The notes: a model not told the origin generated them from the letters alone. Shown: positions 28,678-38,153, counted from the first letter of the stretch. The stretch is DNA of 64,000 nucleotides from Salipaludibacillus agaradhaerens (GCF_002019735.1 NZ_KV917378.1:2692869-2756868), one strand, 5' to 3'. Program-made: numbers and translations.

Positions 28678-29396
28678 CCCTCAAACCTAACGTTTTTATC
28701 ATCAAAAGGACTGCATGGAGTCAATGCAAACATCCTTTGACAGATACATAATAACAGCGTACATAGTTAGAAAACTCACTTCCTGGCTAATCTTTCGGAC
28801 GAAAGTCTTCCCATTAACAACTTTAAAAAATCTTAAAGGAAAAAAGGATTTCATAGAAACGTTGTAGAAAGTTATTTGTAAGTTATATTTAATATTAAGA
28901 GAAAAAGAGGTGTCGAGTTTTCTGATGAAATAACCATACTCATAACCGAAGTAGGTCATTTACGTTTACTACCGAGCACATACAATAAAGTGATGTATAC
29001 TCTATCCACATAAATGTGAGCCTCTATGAAAAAGGCGCCTTAAGAGCCGCAGACGTAAAGAAACGTTTGCAACACAACTAGTCACTTTCAAAAGCGCTAC
29101 ATACCTCTATTGGCTATAATAAACCTCTCCATCCTATTCCTTCAAAATAATAACTTGTTAACTTATAAAAGTGAAATAAAGAAAAAAAGGGTTATAAGGT
29201 CTTCTACCTATAATACATAAAAGACGTTCATAGTTTGTCCAAACCACCCTTTTTTTAAACATTGCACTTATTCAAATCTACACGCCCAGTGAAAAATCCA
29301 AGTAAAACGCTCATTCTTCGATAATAGAGCAGACATCGCCTATTATCATTCATGATCATACGCATTAAATAATGTTAACACAACAGGAAGGTTGGG
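28678..29396. other. 719-base noncoding gap before rpoB
   Basis: No supported gene lies here. It contains a terminator-like structure (29182-29256), a small hairpin CTTTC-GGAC-GAAAG (28792-28805) and a palindrome AAGGCGCCTT (29033-29042). I could not identify a full -35/-10 pair for rpoB. An 85-codon frame at 28702-28959 lacks a ribosome-binding site and has an AT-driven composition. Confidence 0.7.
29182..29256 (-). terminator. Terminator-like structure between the methyltransferase gene and rpoB
   Basis: An outer stem AAAAAAAGGGT/ACCCTTTTTTT encloses about 55 bases with a weak inner stem GTCTT/AAGAC. A-runs and T-runs flank both arms, so it could work on either strand. It would partly insulate rpoBC from the rplJL transcript. 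Confidence 0.5.
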
Positions 29397-29999
29397 TCAA
29401 TTATTTTTTCCTCGGAAGACAAAATATCCCTTTGATTTCACTTCCACATTAACTTCAAACCCTAACTCCTCGAGTTTTTTTAGAGTGGAGGCTGCTCCCT
29501 GTTTCTTCTGAATAACCACCCATATATCCCCATTTGTCTTTAACATTCTTTTCGCTTGTTCATAGATGCTAAAAATGATCTCTTTACCTGCTCGGATAGG
29601 AGGGTTAGTGAGAACAACCGAAAAAAAGTTATCATCAAACCCATCTAATAAGTTATTTCGCTCAACCGTTACATTCGACACTCGATTTAATGTAGCATTT
29701 TCTTTTGCCAATTGCACAGAACGCTCATTTATATCCACCATATAAATCTGAGTATCTTGATGAGTTGAAGCCACCGTTAAACCAATAGGCCCCCATCCAC
29801 ACCCAACATCAACTATAGGCCCTTTCACCACAGGAGGTTCGAACGCTTCAATAAGAAGTCGCGAACCAAAATCAAGACCGCCTTTAGAAAAGACGCCACG
29901 ATCAACGTGGAATTGATAAGATTTTCCTTTAATAACTTCTCTTATCGTTTTACGTTCACTTTTTGTTTCCGGTTGTTCAGAAAAATAATGGTTAGCCAT
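29397..29999 (-). CDS. Class I SAM-dependent methyltransferase, RsmC/YbxB family
   Basis: 200 residues from the ATG at 29997-29999, ten bases after GGAGGG; a GTG three codons upstream is too close to that site. Motif I is VDVGCGWGPIGL and the catalytic motif is VLTNPPIRAG (N-P-P-I), typical of enzymes that methylate guanine N2 in rRNA. The family is known as YbxB in Bacillus, and its place between rplL and rpoB is conserved. The probable substrate is 16S rRNA, by analogy with RsmC; this is inference. Confidence 0.88.
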   Translation of the reverse strand: MANHYFSEQPETKSERKTIREVIKGKSYQFHVDRGVFSKGGLDFGSRLLIEAFEPPVVKGPIVDVGCGWGPIGLTVASTHQDTQIYMVDINERSVQLAKENATLNRVSNVTVERNNLLDGFDDNFFSVVLTNPPIRAGKEIIFSIYEQAKRMLKTNGDIWVVIQKKQGAASTLKKLEELGFEVNVEVKSKGYFVFRGKNN

Positions 30000-30141
30000 A
30001 AAAGACACTCCCTCCGTTCTGGCAAGTGGGAATTAAGCCATTATCGTACCTAAGTATGTTCATCTCCATTATGGAAATCAATACGCAAAGTTAAACACCC
30101 TAGGCATTCGTCCCTTTACTAATAGTCTCTCAATTAGATAC

Positions 30142-30172
30142 TAAAACCCGCTTTGTACGATGCAAAGCGGGT
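30142..30172 (-). terminator. Terminator after rplL
   Basis: A perfect 10-bp stem ACCCGCTTTG/CAAAGCGGGT with a seven-base loop, followed by TTTAGT on the minus strand. It is 17 bases past the rplL stop. Confidence 0.85.
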
Positions 30173-30188
30173 CTCGATCATCTGATTA

Positions 30189-30551
30189 TTACTTAAGTTC
30201 GATAGAAGCGCCTGCTTCTTCAAGCTTACCTTTAATTTCTTCAGCTTCAGCTTTTTCAACGCCTTCTTTAACTGACGCAGGAGCACCATCAACAAGTGCT
30301 TTCGCATCTTTAAGGCCAAGGCCAGTGATTTCACGAACCACTTTGATAACACCGATTTTAGATGAACCAGCATCCGTAAGAACAACGTCAAATTCACTTT
30401 GTTCTTCAGCAGCAGCACCGCCACCGCCGCCAGCAACTGCAACTGGAGCTGCAGCAGTAACGCCAAATTCTTCCTCAATAGCTTTTACTAAATCATTTAG
30501 TTCTAAAACTGACATTTCTTTAATCGCATCGATCATTTCTTGCTTAGTCAT
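30189..30551 (-). CDS. rplL: 50S ribosomal protein L7/L12
   Basis: 120 residues: N-terminal dimerisation domain (1-32), Ala/Gly-rich hinge (about 33-50, [18 protein letters not shown]) and C-terminal domain with [20 protein letters not shown]. The stalk dimers recruit translation GTPases such as EF-Tu and EF-G. It follows rplJ and is closed by a strong terminator. Confidence 0.98.
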   Translation of the reverse strand: MTKQEMIDAIKEMSVLELNDLVKAIEEEFGVTAAAPVAVAGGGGGAAAEEQSEFDVVLTDAGSSKIGVIKVVREITGLGLKDAKALVDGAPASVKEGVEKAEAEEIKGKLEEAGASIELK

Positions 30552-30612
30552 GATTATATTCCTCCTGTTTAAAAAGTATTATGCCGTTAGGCACCGATTC
30601 TTAAAGGTGTGA

Positions 30613-31113
30613 TTAAGCACCTTGTTCTTCTTTTTGTTCTGCAACAGCTTTTGTTGCCAAGGCAAAGTTGCGGATTGGCGCTTGCATAACATTGAGAAGC
30701 ATAGACAACAAACCGTCGCGGGATGGAAGTTCCGCAAGAGCTTTAATTTCGTCTAAGGATGTTACATTACCTTCGATAATACCTGCTTTAAGTTCTAATG
30801 CTTCATGTTCTTTTGCAAAACCATTAAGAATTTTAGCAGGAGCAATCACATCGTCATTACTAAATGCAATAGCTGTTGGACCTACTAAGTGCTCATCAAG
30901 TTCTGTTAGTTCCGCATTTGCTGTAGCACGACGCACCATCGAATTTTTGTAAACTTTGAAGTCTACATTTGCTTCACGAAGCTGCTTACGAAGTTCAGTC
31001 ACTTCAGCAACATCTAGACCACGATAATCAACAACGATTGTCGCTTGGCTTTCCTTTAATTTCGTTGTAATTTCATCAACGAGTTGGCTTTTCTTTTCGA
31101 TTATTGCGCTCAT
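30613..31113 (-). CDS. rplJ: 50S ribosomal protein L10
   Basis: 166 residues from the ATG at 31111-31113 (GGGAGGTG upstream), beginning [21 protein letters not shown] longer frame adds 11 non-homologous codons. L10 anchors L7/L12 dimers to form the stalk, and L10-L12 represses its own mRNA through the leader just upstream. Confidence 0.97.
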   Translation of the reverse strand: MSAIIEKKSQLVDEITTKLKESQATIVVDYRGLDVAEVTELRKQLREANVDFKVYKNSMVRRATANAELTELDEHLVGPTAIAFSNDDVIAPAKILNGFAKEHEALELKAGIIEGNVTSLDEIKALAELPSRDGLLSMLLNVMQAPIRNFALATKAVAEQKEEQGA

Positions 31114-31162
31114 TTTGACACCTCCCAATAAAGACTGGTCACACACCGCTTGCGAGCAATAT

Positions 31163-31290
31163 AAAAGCCCCCATGCGCAGACATGGAGGCAGTATAATCA
31201 ATTCCCTATAACGAGTCATAGGACGTCGATGCTACAAACCTCGGCAGGATATTAAGCACTGCGTGCCCCTGCTGTCTACGGCATGATCAA
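31163..31290 (-). promoter_or_regulatory. L10 (rplJ) leader with attenuator
   Basis: The minus strand carries the conserved L10-leader core, including CCGTAGACAGCAGG and CTTAATATCCTGCCGAGGT, about 120 bases before rplJ. It is followed by a terminator-like hairpin GCCTCCATG-TCTGCG-CATGGGGGC and TTTTATATT at 31163-31190. Known L10 leaders in Bacilli bind L10-L12 and attenuate transcription. Boundaries are approximate. Confidence 0.85.
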
Positions 31291-31336
31291 TTAAATTCAC
31301 AATCATCAGTATAACCCCCTGTTAAAGGGAAGTCAA

Positions 31337-32032
31337 CTACAGTTTGAATTCAGATATATTTATTTTAACACCAGGGCCCATTGTAGCTGATAAAGAAACG
31401 TTACGAAGGTAAGTTCCTTTTGAAGCTGCTGGCTTAGCTTTTAACAATGTATCAATCATTGTTTTAAAGTTTTCTACAAGTTGATCATCGCCAAAAGAGA
31501 CTTTACCAATAGGTACGTGAATGTTACCGGCTTTTTCAACGCGGTATTCTACTTTACCCGCCTTGATTTCGTTAACCGCTTTTTCCACATCGAATGTTAC
31601 TGTCCCTGTTTTAGGGTTAGGCATAAGTCCTTTAGGACCTAAAACGCGCCCTAGTTTACCAACTTGTGCCATCATGTCAGGGGTTGCAACGACAACATCA
31701 AAGTCTAACCAACCTTGGTTTACTTTGTTAATAAGGTCTTCTTCCCCAACAAAGTCAGCACCTGCTGCTTCTGCTTCTTTCGCTTTATCACCTTTAGCGA
31801 AAACAAGAACACTTTGTGTCTTTCCTGTTCCGTTAGGTAAAACGACAGCGCCACGAATTTGCTGGTCTGCTTTCTTAGGATCTACACCTAATCGTGCAGC
31901 CAACTCAACAGTTTCGTCGAAATTCGCTGTTGCTGTTTTTTTAACTAGCTCTATCGCTTCTTTAACACTGTACACTTTTTCACGATCTACGAGTTTCAGT
32001 GCATCTTGATACTTTTTACCTTTTCTAGCCAA
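31337..32032 (-). CDS. rplA: 50S ribosomal protein L1
   Basis: 231 residues from a TTG start at 32030-32032, chosen because AAGGAGG lies eight bases upstream and gives the canonical (M)[15 protein letters not shown]. Typical segments are [20 protein letters not shown] and [20 protein letters not shown]1 forms the mobile stalk at the E site and represses the rplK-rplA mRNA. Confidence 0.97.
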   Translation of the reverse strand: MARKGKKYQDALKLVDREKVYSVKEAIELVKKTATANFDETVELAARLGVDPKKADQQIRGAVVLPNGTGKTQSVLVFAKGDKAKEAEAAGADFVGEEDLINKVNQGWLDFDVVVATPDMMAQVGKLGRVLGPKGLMPNPKTGTVTFDVEKAVNEIKAGKVEYRVEKAGNIHVPIGKVSFGDDQLVENFKTMIDTLLKAKPAASKGTYLRNVSLSATMGPGVKINISEFKL

Positions 32033-32154
32033 TGTTGTTTCCTCCTTAATTGTGGTTTTATCGGTTAAACCTCCCACTAATAAAGGTTGCGACACCTAAT
32101 TACAGGTAGGGCCTTAGCCCTTTCTCGCAACCTCCATCTACCTGCACGAGTCAA

Positions 32155-32580
32155 TTAGTCTTCAATAACAATCCCCATGCTTCGGGCTGTACCTTCAACC
32201 ATACGCATAGCTGCTTCTACGTCAGCTGCGTTTAGGTCAGGCATTTTTGTTTCTGCGATTTCTTTCACTTTATCACGCTTTAGTGTAGCCACCTTGTTTT
32301 TGTTCGGCTCACCAGACGCCGTTTCAATACCAGCTGCTTTCTTTAAAAGCACAGCTGCAGGCGGGGTTTTTGTAATAAAAGTAAAAGAACGGTCTTCGAA
32401 TACCGTGATTTCTACAGGAATAATTAAGCCCGCTTGTTCTTGCGTTTGCGCGTTAAATTCCTTACAGAATCCCATAATATTAATACCTGCTTGACCTAGT
32501 GCCGGTCCAACTGGCGGCGCCGGATTAGCCTTTCCAGCAGGAATTTGTAATTTAACTACTTTAATGACCTTTTTAGCCAC
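32155..32580 (-). CDS. rplK: 50S ribosomal protein L11
   Basis: 141 residues from a GTG start at 32578-32580, supported by AAGGAGGTG upstream and by the (M)[19 protein letters not shown] start. The segment [20 protein letters not shown] holds the proline-rich thiostrepton-contact region. L11 is needed for activation of RelA by uncharged tRNA. Upstream lies an L1-type leader site. Confidence 0.97.
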   Translation of the reverse strand: MAKKVIKVVKLQIPAGKANPAPPVGPALGQAGINIMGFCKEFNAQTQEQAGLIIPVEITVFEDRSFTFITKTPPAAVLLKKAAGIETASGEPNKNKVATLKRDKVKEIAETKMPDLNAADVEAAMRMVEGTARSMGIVIED

Positions 32581-32606
32581 GAGACACACCTCCTTAAGTC
32601 CGTGAT

Positions 32607-32636
32607 GTGGTAAACCGAGCTTGCTTGCTCTCCCAC
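32607..32636 (-). promoter_or_regulatory. Probable L1-binding leader of rplK-rplA
   Basis: On the minus strand GTGG-GA-GAGC-AAGCAA-GCTC-GGTTTA-CCAC forms a two-part stem with an asymmetric internal loop. GTGGGAG matches the L1 recognition motif of 23S rRNA and of known rplK leaders. It lies 27 to 56 bases before the rplK start codon. L1 feedback is inferred from this match. Confidence 0.7.
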
Positions 32637-32751
32637 TCATTAGCCCTGCTTATTTGCAGGAAAAAACGTGAACAGTTAGTCCACGCTAATTAACAACATT
32701 CAAATTTTATCACTTCATACGCAAGATAGCAAGAAGCTTTTATAAAATGAA

Positions 32752-33285
32752 TCAGATTTTTTCGACCTGGTTAAATTCTAGTTCGACCGGTGTCTCACGA
32801 CCAAACATGTTAACATGTACTTTTAGTTTTTGTTTTTCGGCAGAAATTGTTTCGATCGTACCAATAAAGTTCGCAAATGGTCCTTCTTTTACCTTCACCG
32901 ATTCTTTTAACTCAAATTCCACATCAGGTTTCGGCGCATCTACTCCCATTTGACGAAGTATCGCATCGACCTCTTCAGGAAGTAATGGTGTCGGTTTCGC
33001 TCCACCACCAGAAGATCCGATGAAGCCAGTGACGCCAGGTGTATTTCGGACCACATACCATGAGTCATCAGTCATCACCATTTCCACGATGACATAACCC
33101 GGAAAAACTTTCTTCGTGACTTGCTTTGACTTACCATCTTTTATTTCTGTCTCTTCTTCTACAGGGACGATGACGCGAAAAATTTTATCCGCCATGCCCA
33201 TTGATTCCACACGCTTTTCCAAGTTTGTTTTTACTTTATTTTCATATCCGGAATAGGTGTGAACTACATACCATTTCTTCTCCAT
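32752..33285 (-). CDS. nusG: Transcription termination/antitermination factor NusG
   Basis: 177 residues: NGN domain starting [20 protein letters not shown], a linker, and a C-terminal KOW domain with [14 protein letters not shown]. It binds RNA polymerase and modulates pausing and rRNA antitermination. It follows secE in the rpmG-secE-nusG group. Confidence 0.98.
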   Translation of the reverse strand: MEKKWYVVHTYSGYENKVKTNLEKRVESMGMADKIFRVIVPVEEETEIKDGKSKQVTKKVFPGYVIVEMVMTDDSWYVVRNTPGVTGFIGSSGGGAKPTPLLPEEVDAILRQMGVDAPKPDVEFELKESVKVKEGPFANFIGTIETISAEKQKLKVHVNMFGRETPVELEFNQVEKI

Positions 33286-33350
33286 GATTGTTCAGGACTG
33301 TGACGTCCTTCCCTCCTCTGACGGAATCATATTTTCGTAAATTTGTTGAC

Positions 33351-33545
33351 TTAATTAGTGATTAAATTAAGTAATGATGCTATGCCATAATCTGCGATTG
33401 CAAAAAATATCGCAATAAAAATAACGGTAAATGACACAACAATTGTATATTTCGTTAATTCTTTTTTCGTCGGCCACGTGACTCTCTTCATTTCTGTGGA
33501 TACATCTTTTAAAAACTTAACAGGGTTTTTAGTCGTACTCCCCAC
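33351..33545 (-). CDS. secE: Protein translocase subunit SecE
   Basis: 64 residues with the short Gram-positive SecE form: an amphipathic helix (FLKDVSTEMKRVTWPTKKEL) and a single transmembrane segment (about 33-55). It stabilises SecY in the membrane. It lies 25 bases after rpmG and before nusG. Confidence 0.96.
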   Translation of the reverse strand: MGSTTKNPVKFLKDVSTEMKRVTWPTKKELTKYTIVVSFTVIFIAIFFAIADYGIASLLNLITN

Positions 33546-33570
33546 ATTAACACACCTCCAATAGAATCAC

Positions 33571-33720
33571 TTACTTTGTTTCGAAATGTGGTGTATGCTT
33601 CCCGCAAATTTTACAGTACTTCTTTATTTGAAGCCGTTCCGCACGGTCTTGGTCTGTTTTTGAAGTAGCATAATTTCTCGACTGACAGTGCTGACAGGCA
33701 AGTATGACTTTCTGCGACAT
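33571..33720 (-). CDS. rpmG: 50S ribosomal protein L33, zinc-binding type
   Basis: 49 residues, begins MSQKVILACQHCQSRNYATS and ends KHTPHFETK. Cys9, Cys12, Cys36 and Cys39 form the zinc ribbon of the C+ type. AAAGAGGAG precedes the ATG at 33718-33720. It sits upstream of secE as in Bacillus. Confidence 0.96.
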   Translation of the reverse strand: MSQKVILACQHCQSRNYATSKTDQDRAERLQIKKYCKICGKHTPHFETK

Positions 33721-33765
33721 CGGTTACTCTCCTCTTTTACCGTACACGTATACATACTAGTAAAA

Positions 33766-33793
33766 TTTATCATAGGCCACACTGACATGTCAA
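33766..33793 (-). promoter_or_regulatory. Probable sigma-A promoter of rpmG-secE-nusG
   Basis: A perfect TTGACA (33788-33793), 16-base spacer and GATAAA (33766-33771), about 45 bases before the rpmG start. Confidence 0.6.
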
Positions 33794-33908
33794 CGGAGTA
33801 CCATGTCTTTATCTTCGACTGTTCAAGAGTTTTTAAACCTTTAATTTTAAAAAGCACGTCTTTGATCTTTTGCGGTTTCTCTTTATAAATAAGCGATTAA
33901 TAGCAACA

Positions 33909-33940
33909 CACTATATTTGAGCCACTTTCATAATATAGTG
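33909..33940 (-). other. Perfect 9-bp hairpin in the sigH-rpmG gap
   Basis: CACTATATT and AATATAGTG pair perfectly around a 14-base loop. No T run follows. Function unknown; possibly part of a structured RNA together with the two upstream hairpins. Confidence 0.45.
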
Positions 33941-34053
33941 CACAGACGGACGCTTTCCCATCGACTTGCCTTAAGCTAAAAGGGTGATAAAACTTTTCGT
34001 ATCGTTAGATATTCAGTCGTTTCTAGTCCTCCGAGTCACCGTCTTTCACTACA

Positions 34054-34069
34054 GCCCTTTTACAAGGGC
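34054..34069 (-). other. Perfect 6-bp hairpin GCCCTT/AAGGGC
   Basis: On the minus strand GCCCTT-GTAA-AAGGGC, with flanking GTCC and GGAC that could extend the fold. It is the centre of the most G/C-rich part of the sigH-rpmG gap. Confidence 0.4.
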
Positions 34070-34154
34070 GGACATTTGAATTAGTTCACCTTCATTGTTC
34101 AATTTTCTCGTTGAAAAATTAATTGTGACGTTCATTTAGCTAACAATTAAGAAT

Positions 34155-34181
34155 GCATTAAGAAAAAGTGTTTCTTAATGC
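34155..34181 (-). other. Perfect 11-bp hairpin downstream of sigH
   Basis: GCATTAAGAAA and TTTCTTAATGC pair without mismatch around a five-base loop, 31 bases past the sigH terminator. A T run is missing on the minus strand. It may be a backup terminator, 3'-end stabiliser or part of an RNA gene. Confidence 0.5.
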
Positions 34182-34211
34182 TCAGTAGGGTTTGAGAACT
34201 TTTTAAAAATA

Positions 34212-34242
34212 GAAAAACGAGCGTAATCTAGCACTTACGCCC
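34212..34242 (-). terminator. Terminator after sigH
   Basis: GGGCGTAA-GTGCTAGA-TTACGCTC stem (8 bp with one G-U) followed by GTTTTTC on the minus strand, 26 bases past the sigH stop. Confidence 0.75.
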
Positions 34243-34268
34243 TTTTATTTACACAGTCCAGAAATTTT

Positions 34269-34922
34269 TTAAAGTTTAACTCCTTTGAGCTCCACATAAC
34301 GTTCAAGTTTTCTTTTCACCCTTTGAAGAGCATTATCAATTGATTTCACATGACGGTTCAAGTCAGCCGAAATTTCCTGATAACTTCGTCCATCCAAGTA
34401 GTGCGTAAGAACTTTCCGTTCGAGGTCACTCAAAATTTCTCCCATTTTGTCTTCAATGTCATCAAACTCTTCTTGATTAATAAGTAATTCCTCGGGATCA
34501 CTTAGCTTCGATCCACAAATAACATCTAACAATGTCCGATCTGACTCTTCATCGTAAATAGGCTTGTCTAAGGATACATACGAATTTAACGGAATATGCT
34601 TCTGACGGGTTGCTGTTTTAATGGCAGTTATGATTTGCCGCGTAATACAGAGCTCAGCAAATGCTTTAAAAGAAGAGAGCTTGTCCCCTTTAAAGTCACG
34701 AATCGCTTTGTAAAGGCCAATCATGCCTTCTTGCACAATATCTTCGTGATCTGCTCCAATTAAAAAATAGGAACGGGCTTTTGCACGTACAAAATTCTTG
34801 TACTTATTAATTAAGTACTCTAGTGCAGCACTGTCCCCTTCCTTAACATACTCTACTAAACTTTCATCTTCCAATTGGCGAAACTTCTCCTGCAGTCCTG
34901 TTTCTATGAGGTTTAAAGCCAC
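34269..34922 (-). CDS. sigH: RNA polymerase sigma-H factor
   Basis: 217 residues. Sigma-70 region 2 includes FLIGADHEDIVQEGMIGLYK and the DNA-melting segment; region 4 has SDLERKVLTHYLDGRSYQEI with the helix-turn-helix near residues 175-200. In Bacillus sigma-H controls the entry into sporulation and competence, so its presence suggests a spore-forming lineage. It has its own promoter and terminator. Confidence 0.95.
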   Translation of the reverse strand: MALNLIETGLQEKFRQLEDESLVEYVKEGDSAALEYLINKYKNFVRAKARSYFLIGADHEDIVQEGMIGLYKAIRDFKGDKLSSFKAFAELCITRQIITAIKTATRQKHIPLNSYVSLDKPIYDEESDRTLLDVICGSKLSDPEELLINQEEFDDIEDKMGEILSDLERKVLTHYLDGRSYQEISADLNRHVKSIDNALQRVKRKLERYVELKGVKL

Positions 34923-35022
34923 CGCAATCCCTCCGACCCTGTCTTTTCACGTATGGAAAAAGATAATCGCTTCCATTGTCAAGATGAAAGCGCCTTAATA
35001 CGAATTACCTAAATATAACATC

Positions 35023-35052
35023 AGTATACAGGATGGCTAATAATAGCGTCAA
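35023..35052 (-). promoter_or_regulatory. Sigma-A-type promoter of sigH
   Basis: TTGACG (35047-35052), 18-base spacer, TATACT (35023-35028), about 100 bases before the sigH start. In Bacillus subtilis AbrB represses sigH here; AbrB sites cannot be recognised by eye. Confidence 0.65.
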
Positions 35053-35056
35053 GCAG

Positions 35057-35569
35057 TCATCTCTTGCCTCGACGCCATTTTTCAAAAACTTCTGCCATTT
35101 CGTCAGTAATCGGCAATTTTGTTTTTATTTTCGACTTTTTTGTTTTTGATACTTCTCTTTCAATCCCTTTTTCTATTTGTTTCATTTCCGTTCTGAGTTC
35201 TCTCGCTGATTTGCGGTATGCGCCACTTGCAAAGATAACACGCTGCTCCACAAAATCTGAGGTAGCTACGTAAATTTGGGTATCTATCCGCTTCAAGTCA
35301 TTTACGAGCTTTTCTATTCGTTCATCTGCCGTTTCCTTTTCTTTCGTATAAATAACCGTAATTGCATAATTTTGGAGTTTTTTCCCTAGCCCAGAAACCA
35401 TATGAGCATCGAAAATGACGGTCACTTCAATACCTGTGTACGCTTGGTATTCAGCCATATATTGAATAAGGAGATCACGAGCCCCCTCCAAATCAGACCC
35501 CTGTAGGGCTTTTAACTCCGGCCAATCGCCAATGATGTTGTAGCCGTCTACTAACAACACTCGTCTCAT
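35057..35569 (-). CDS. rae1: Ribosome-associated endoribonuclease Rae1 (YacP), NYN domain
   Basis: 170 residues with a PIN-like NYN fold: LLVDGYNIIGDWPEL at the start, VIFDAHMV in the middle and TSDFVEQRVIFASGA with the catalytic aspartates. In Bacillus subtilis Rae1 cleaves mRNA on translating ribosomes. The C-terminus is basic. It begins one base after the rlmB stop region, in the cysE-to-rae1 group. Confidence 0.92.
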   Translation of the reverse strand: MRRVLLVDGYNIIGDWPELKALQGSDLEGARDLLIQYMAEYQAYTGIEVTVIFDAHMVSGLGKKLQNYAITVIYTKEKETADERIEKLVNDLKRIDTQIYVATSDFVEQRVIFASGAYRKSARELRTEMKQIEKGIEREVSKTKKSKIKTKLPITDEMAEVFEKWRRGKR

Positions 35570-35570
35570 C

Positions 35571-36323
35571 TTATGTCGTCTCCATCGGTCGTCTCCGCAT
35601 TACTTCATACATGAGAAGGCTTGCAGCAACTGAAGCGTTTAATGAAGTTACTTTCCCTGCTAAAGGAATACTAACGAGAAAGTCACATTTTTCTTTGACT
35701 AGCCTACTTATACCTCGGCCTTCACTTCCAATAACAAGACAGAGAGGCATGTCTACATCCACTTGACGATAATCCGCGTCTCCTTTTGCATCTGTGCCGA
35801 TAAACCAAAGCCCTTCTTTCTTTAATTCCTCCATCGTGCGCGCCAAATTCGTCACTCGAGCTACAGGTACATGTTCGATAGCACCTGCTGATGCTTTTGC
35901 TACAGTTGACGTGAGACCGACAGAACGTCGTTTCGGAACGATGACTCCGTGAGCTCCAGCAGCATCTGCTGTTCTTAAAATTGAGCCAAGGTTATGAGGG
36001 TCTTCAAGCTCGTCCAACAATAAGAGAAAGGGCGATTCATTTTTCGCACTAGCTCGTTCGAGAATCTTTTCTAAATCTGTATATTCATAAGGGGCAATTT
36101 GTGCCACGACACCTTGATGTGCTGCTTCTACTGCCATTTGATCCAGTTTCTTTTTTGGCACAAACTGAACCTGTATCCCTTTCTTCTTACTCAATTGCAT
36201 AATTTCTGACATATGACTTTTTTGTGAGCCTTCAGCTATCCAAATTTTATTAACCACATGCCCCCCTTTAATTGCTTCTGCTACGGGGTTCTTACCAGCA
36301 ATAAAATCATGCTTGTCAGCCAT
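35571..36323 (-). CDS. rlmB: 23S rRNA (guanosine-2'-O-)-methyltransferase RlmB-type
   Basis: 250 residues from the ATG at 36321-36323 (AAAGGAGG upstream). A small N-terminal L30e-like substrate domain ([16 protein letters not shown]) precedes the SPOUT domain with the knot motifs [30 protein letters not shown] and [19 protein letters not shown]. It methylates ribose in 23S rRNA. It is one base from mrnC. Confidence 0.93.
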   Translation of the reverse strand: MADKHDFIAGKNPVAEAIKGGHVVNKIWIAEGSQKSHMSEIMQLSKKKGIQVQFVPKKKLDQMAVEAAHQGVVAQIAPYEYTDLEKILERASAKNESPFLLLLDELEDPHNLGSILRTADAAGAHGVIVPKRRSVGLTSTVAKASAGAIEHVPVARVTNLARTMEELKKEGLWFIGTDAKGDADYRQVDVDMPLCLVIGSEGRGISRLVKEKCDFLVSIPLAGKVTSLNASVAASLLMYEVMRRRPMETT

Positions 36324-36324
36324 A

Positions 36325-36744
36325 TTAATCCTCCTTTCCTTCAATCAAGTTAAAACTTTCGCTTACAATGGTATCCATTCTGCTTTCTTGGTCAGTTAAA
36401 TATAAATAACCGATTAATGCCTCAAATGCTGTACTTAAACTATACGTAGCAGGGTCCGTATTTCTCGGAATCGTGCCTGATTTAGCATTCCTTCCCCGCC
36501 GTACGACCGCTAACTCTTCTTTTGTCAGTCTTTCTTTTTCAATAAGATAGGCAATGACGAACGCTTGCGCTTTAGCTGAGACATACCGCGTCGCTTCTCG
36601 ATGTAATTTATTCGTTCTTACTTGACCTTGAGCGATTAAGCGATATCTTACATACATATCAAATACCCCATCACCCATATAGGCAAGCGCCAGAGCATTT
36701 AATTGCTCAGGTTCACGAATCGTTTCGTTCAGTTTCATCGTCAT
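36325..36744 (-). CDS. mrnC: Mini-ribonuclease III
   Basis: 139 residues from the ATG at 36742-36744, whose ATGA overlaps the cysS stop; ATGs at 36756 and 36738 are also possible. It has only an RNase III catalytic domain ([20 protein letters not shown] and the C-terminal [11 protein letters not shown]) with no dsRNA-binding domain. Mini-III trims the 23S rRNA ends at the flanking double-stranded stem, which is present in this window at both rrn operons. Confidence 0.93.
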   Translation of the reverse strand: MTMKLNETIREPEQLNALALAYMGDGVFDMYVRYRLIAQGQVRTNKLHREATRYVSAKAQAFVIAYLIEKERLTKEELAVVRRGRNAKSGTIPRNTDPATYSLSTAFEALIGYLYLTDQESRMDTIVSESFNLIEGKED

Positions 36745-38141
36745 CCCCGCTTCCATCTTGTGCCTTGCGGGGTGTCTTCTAAGATTATATTCTTAGCTTT
36801 AAGTTCCTCACGAATATCATCAGCACGAGCAAAGTCACGATTTTTTCTAGCTGTTATCCGTTCTTCAATTAATGCTTCTACCTCTTCATCAAGCAATTCA
36901 GGATCTGTTTTTAGAGTGAGCCCAAGCACATAAGCCATATCGTCTAATTCTTTTAAGAAGGCTTTTAGGACATCTCGGTTTGTCTGTTTTTCTTCAAGGT
37001 AAATATTAGCCAATTTCACAAGGTCAAATATCGCTGCCACAGCATTAGCACTGTTAAAATCATCATCCATCGCTTCGATAAATCGTTTACGAAGACCAAT
37101 GATATCACCAGTCCATCGGTCCGCTTCAACACCTAAACCAGCTGTTTCTTCCAATCGGTGAGAGATATTTAAATAGGTTGTCTTTATTCTCTCTAAACTG
37201 CTTTTAGCACTGGCCAATTGATCATCACTAAAGTTAATAGGACTACGATAATGCGCATTTACAATAAAAAATCTCACTACTTCTGGATCAAATTGACGAA
37301 TGATGTCATGAACAAGAATGAAATTGCCTAGAGATTTAGACATTTTTTCATTATCAATGTTAATATACCCATTATGGATCCAATAGTTAGCCATTTTCTT
37401 CTCGTTTAATGCTTCTGATTGTGCTATTTCATTCTCATGATGTGGAAAAGATAAATCCTGACCACCTGCATGAATATCAATCGTATCACCTAAATATTTT
37501 TTCACCATAGCTGAGCATTCTATATGCCAGCCAGGTCTTCCATGCCCCCATACACTTTCCCAAGAAATTTCGCCAGGTTTAGCCGCTTTCCATAAAACGA
37601 AGTCTAGTGGATCTTCTTTTTTCTCGCCAACTTGAATTCTCGCCCCCGCTTGAAGGTCATCAACGGATTGTTGTGAAAGCTTTCCATAGCCATCAAATTT
37701 TCGTGTGCGAAAATACACATCCCCCTCCGATTCGTAAGCATAGCCTTTATCAACAAGCTTTTCAATAAAGCTAATAATTTCGGGCATTGTGTCAGTTACT
37801 CTCGGATGTTCATCTGCTTTCTTGACCCCTAAAGCACCTGTATCTTCATAATAGGCTTTAATAAAACGTTCAGCTACTGCCATCACGTCTTCACCCATTT
37901 CCTCAGCCGCTTTAATAATCTTATCATCTACATCTGTAAAGTTAGAGACGTATTGCACGTCGTAGCCCTTATACTCAAAATAACGTCTGACCATATCGAA
38001 TACAACGGCTGGTCTCGCATTGCCAATATGAATATAGTTGTATACGGTCGGCCCGCAGACATACATCTTAATTTTCCCTTCTTCTATCGGTTGAAAGATC
38101 TCTTTTTTACGTGTCAATGTGTTGTATAGCTTAATAGCCAT
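36741..38141 (-). CDS. cysS: Cysteinyl-tRNA synthetase
   Basis: 466 residues. The class I HIGN motif lies at 38-41 after the zinc-ligand Cys29 ([10 protein letters not shown]). The KMSKS loop reads [10 protein letters not shown] near residue 267. Further zinc ligands occur in ECSAM and HHENE. It charges tRNA-Cys and lies after cysE, under control of the cysteine T-box. Its stop overlaps the mrnC start. Confidence 0.97.
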   Translation of the reverse strand: MAIKLYNTLTRKKEIFQPIEEGKIKMYVCGPTVYNYIHIGNARPAVVFDMVRRYFEYKGYDVQYVSNFTDVDDKIIKAAEEMGEDVMAVAERFIKAYYEDTGALGVKKADEHPRVTDTMPEIISFIEKLVDKGYAYESEGDVYFRTRKFDGYGKLSQQSVDDLQAGARIQVGEKKEDPLDFVLWKAAKPGEISWESVWGHGRPGWHIECSAMVKKYLGDTIDIHAGGQDLSFPHHENEIAQSEALNEKKMANYWIHNGYINIDNEKMSKSLGNFILVHDIIRQFDPEVVRFFIVNAHYRSPINFSDDQLASAKSSLERIKTTYLNISHRLEETAGLGVEADRWTGDIIGLRKRFIEAMDDDFNSANAVAAIFDLVKLANIYLEEKQTNRDVLKAFLKELDDMAYVLGLTLKTDPELLDEEVEALIEERITARKNRDFARADDIREELKAKNIILEDTPQGTRWKRG

Positions 38142-38153
38142 ATGATGACCTCC

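Larger units (their letters stand above)
33721..34268. other. 548-base structured gap between sigH and rpmG
   Basis: No gene is supported here. The gap contains the sigH terminator, three perfect hairpins (34155-34181, 34054-34069, 33909-33940) and the rpmG promoter. It is far longer than I would expect for this junction in Bacillus and may hold an unannotated RNA. Confidence 0.6.

Noticed and set aside
28702-28959. 85-codon open frame before rpoB on the minus strand
   Set aside because: No ribosome-binding site, composition dominated by Phe/Lys/Tyr/Ile from AT-rich DNA, no recognisable motif.
29033-29042. Palindrome AAGGCGCCTT followed by T on the minus strand
   Set aside because: Cannot form a hairpin with a loop; ten-base palindromes occur by chance.
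28920-29150. Possible rpoB promoters with TATACA-like -10 boxes
   Set aside because: No acceptable -35 box at proper spacing.
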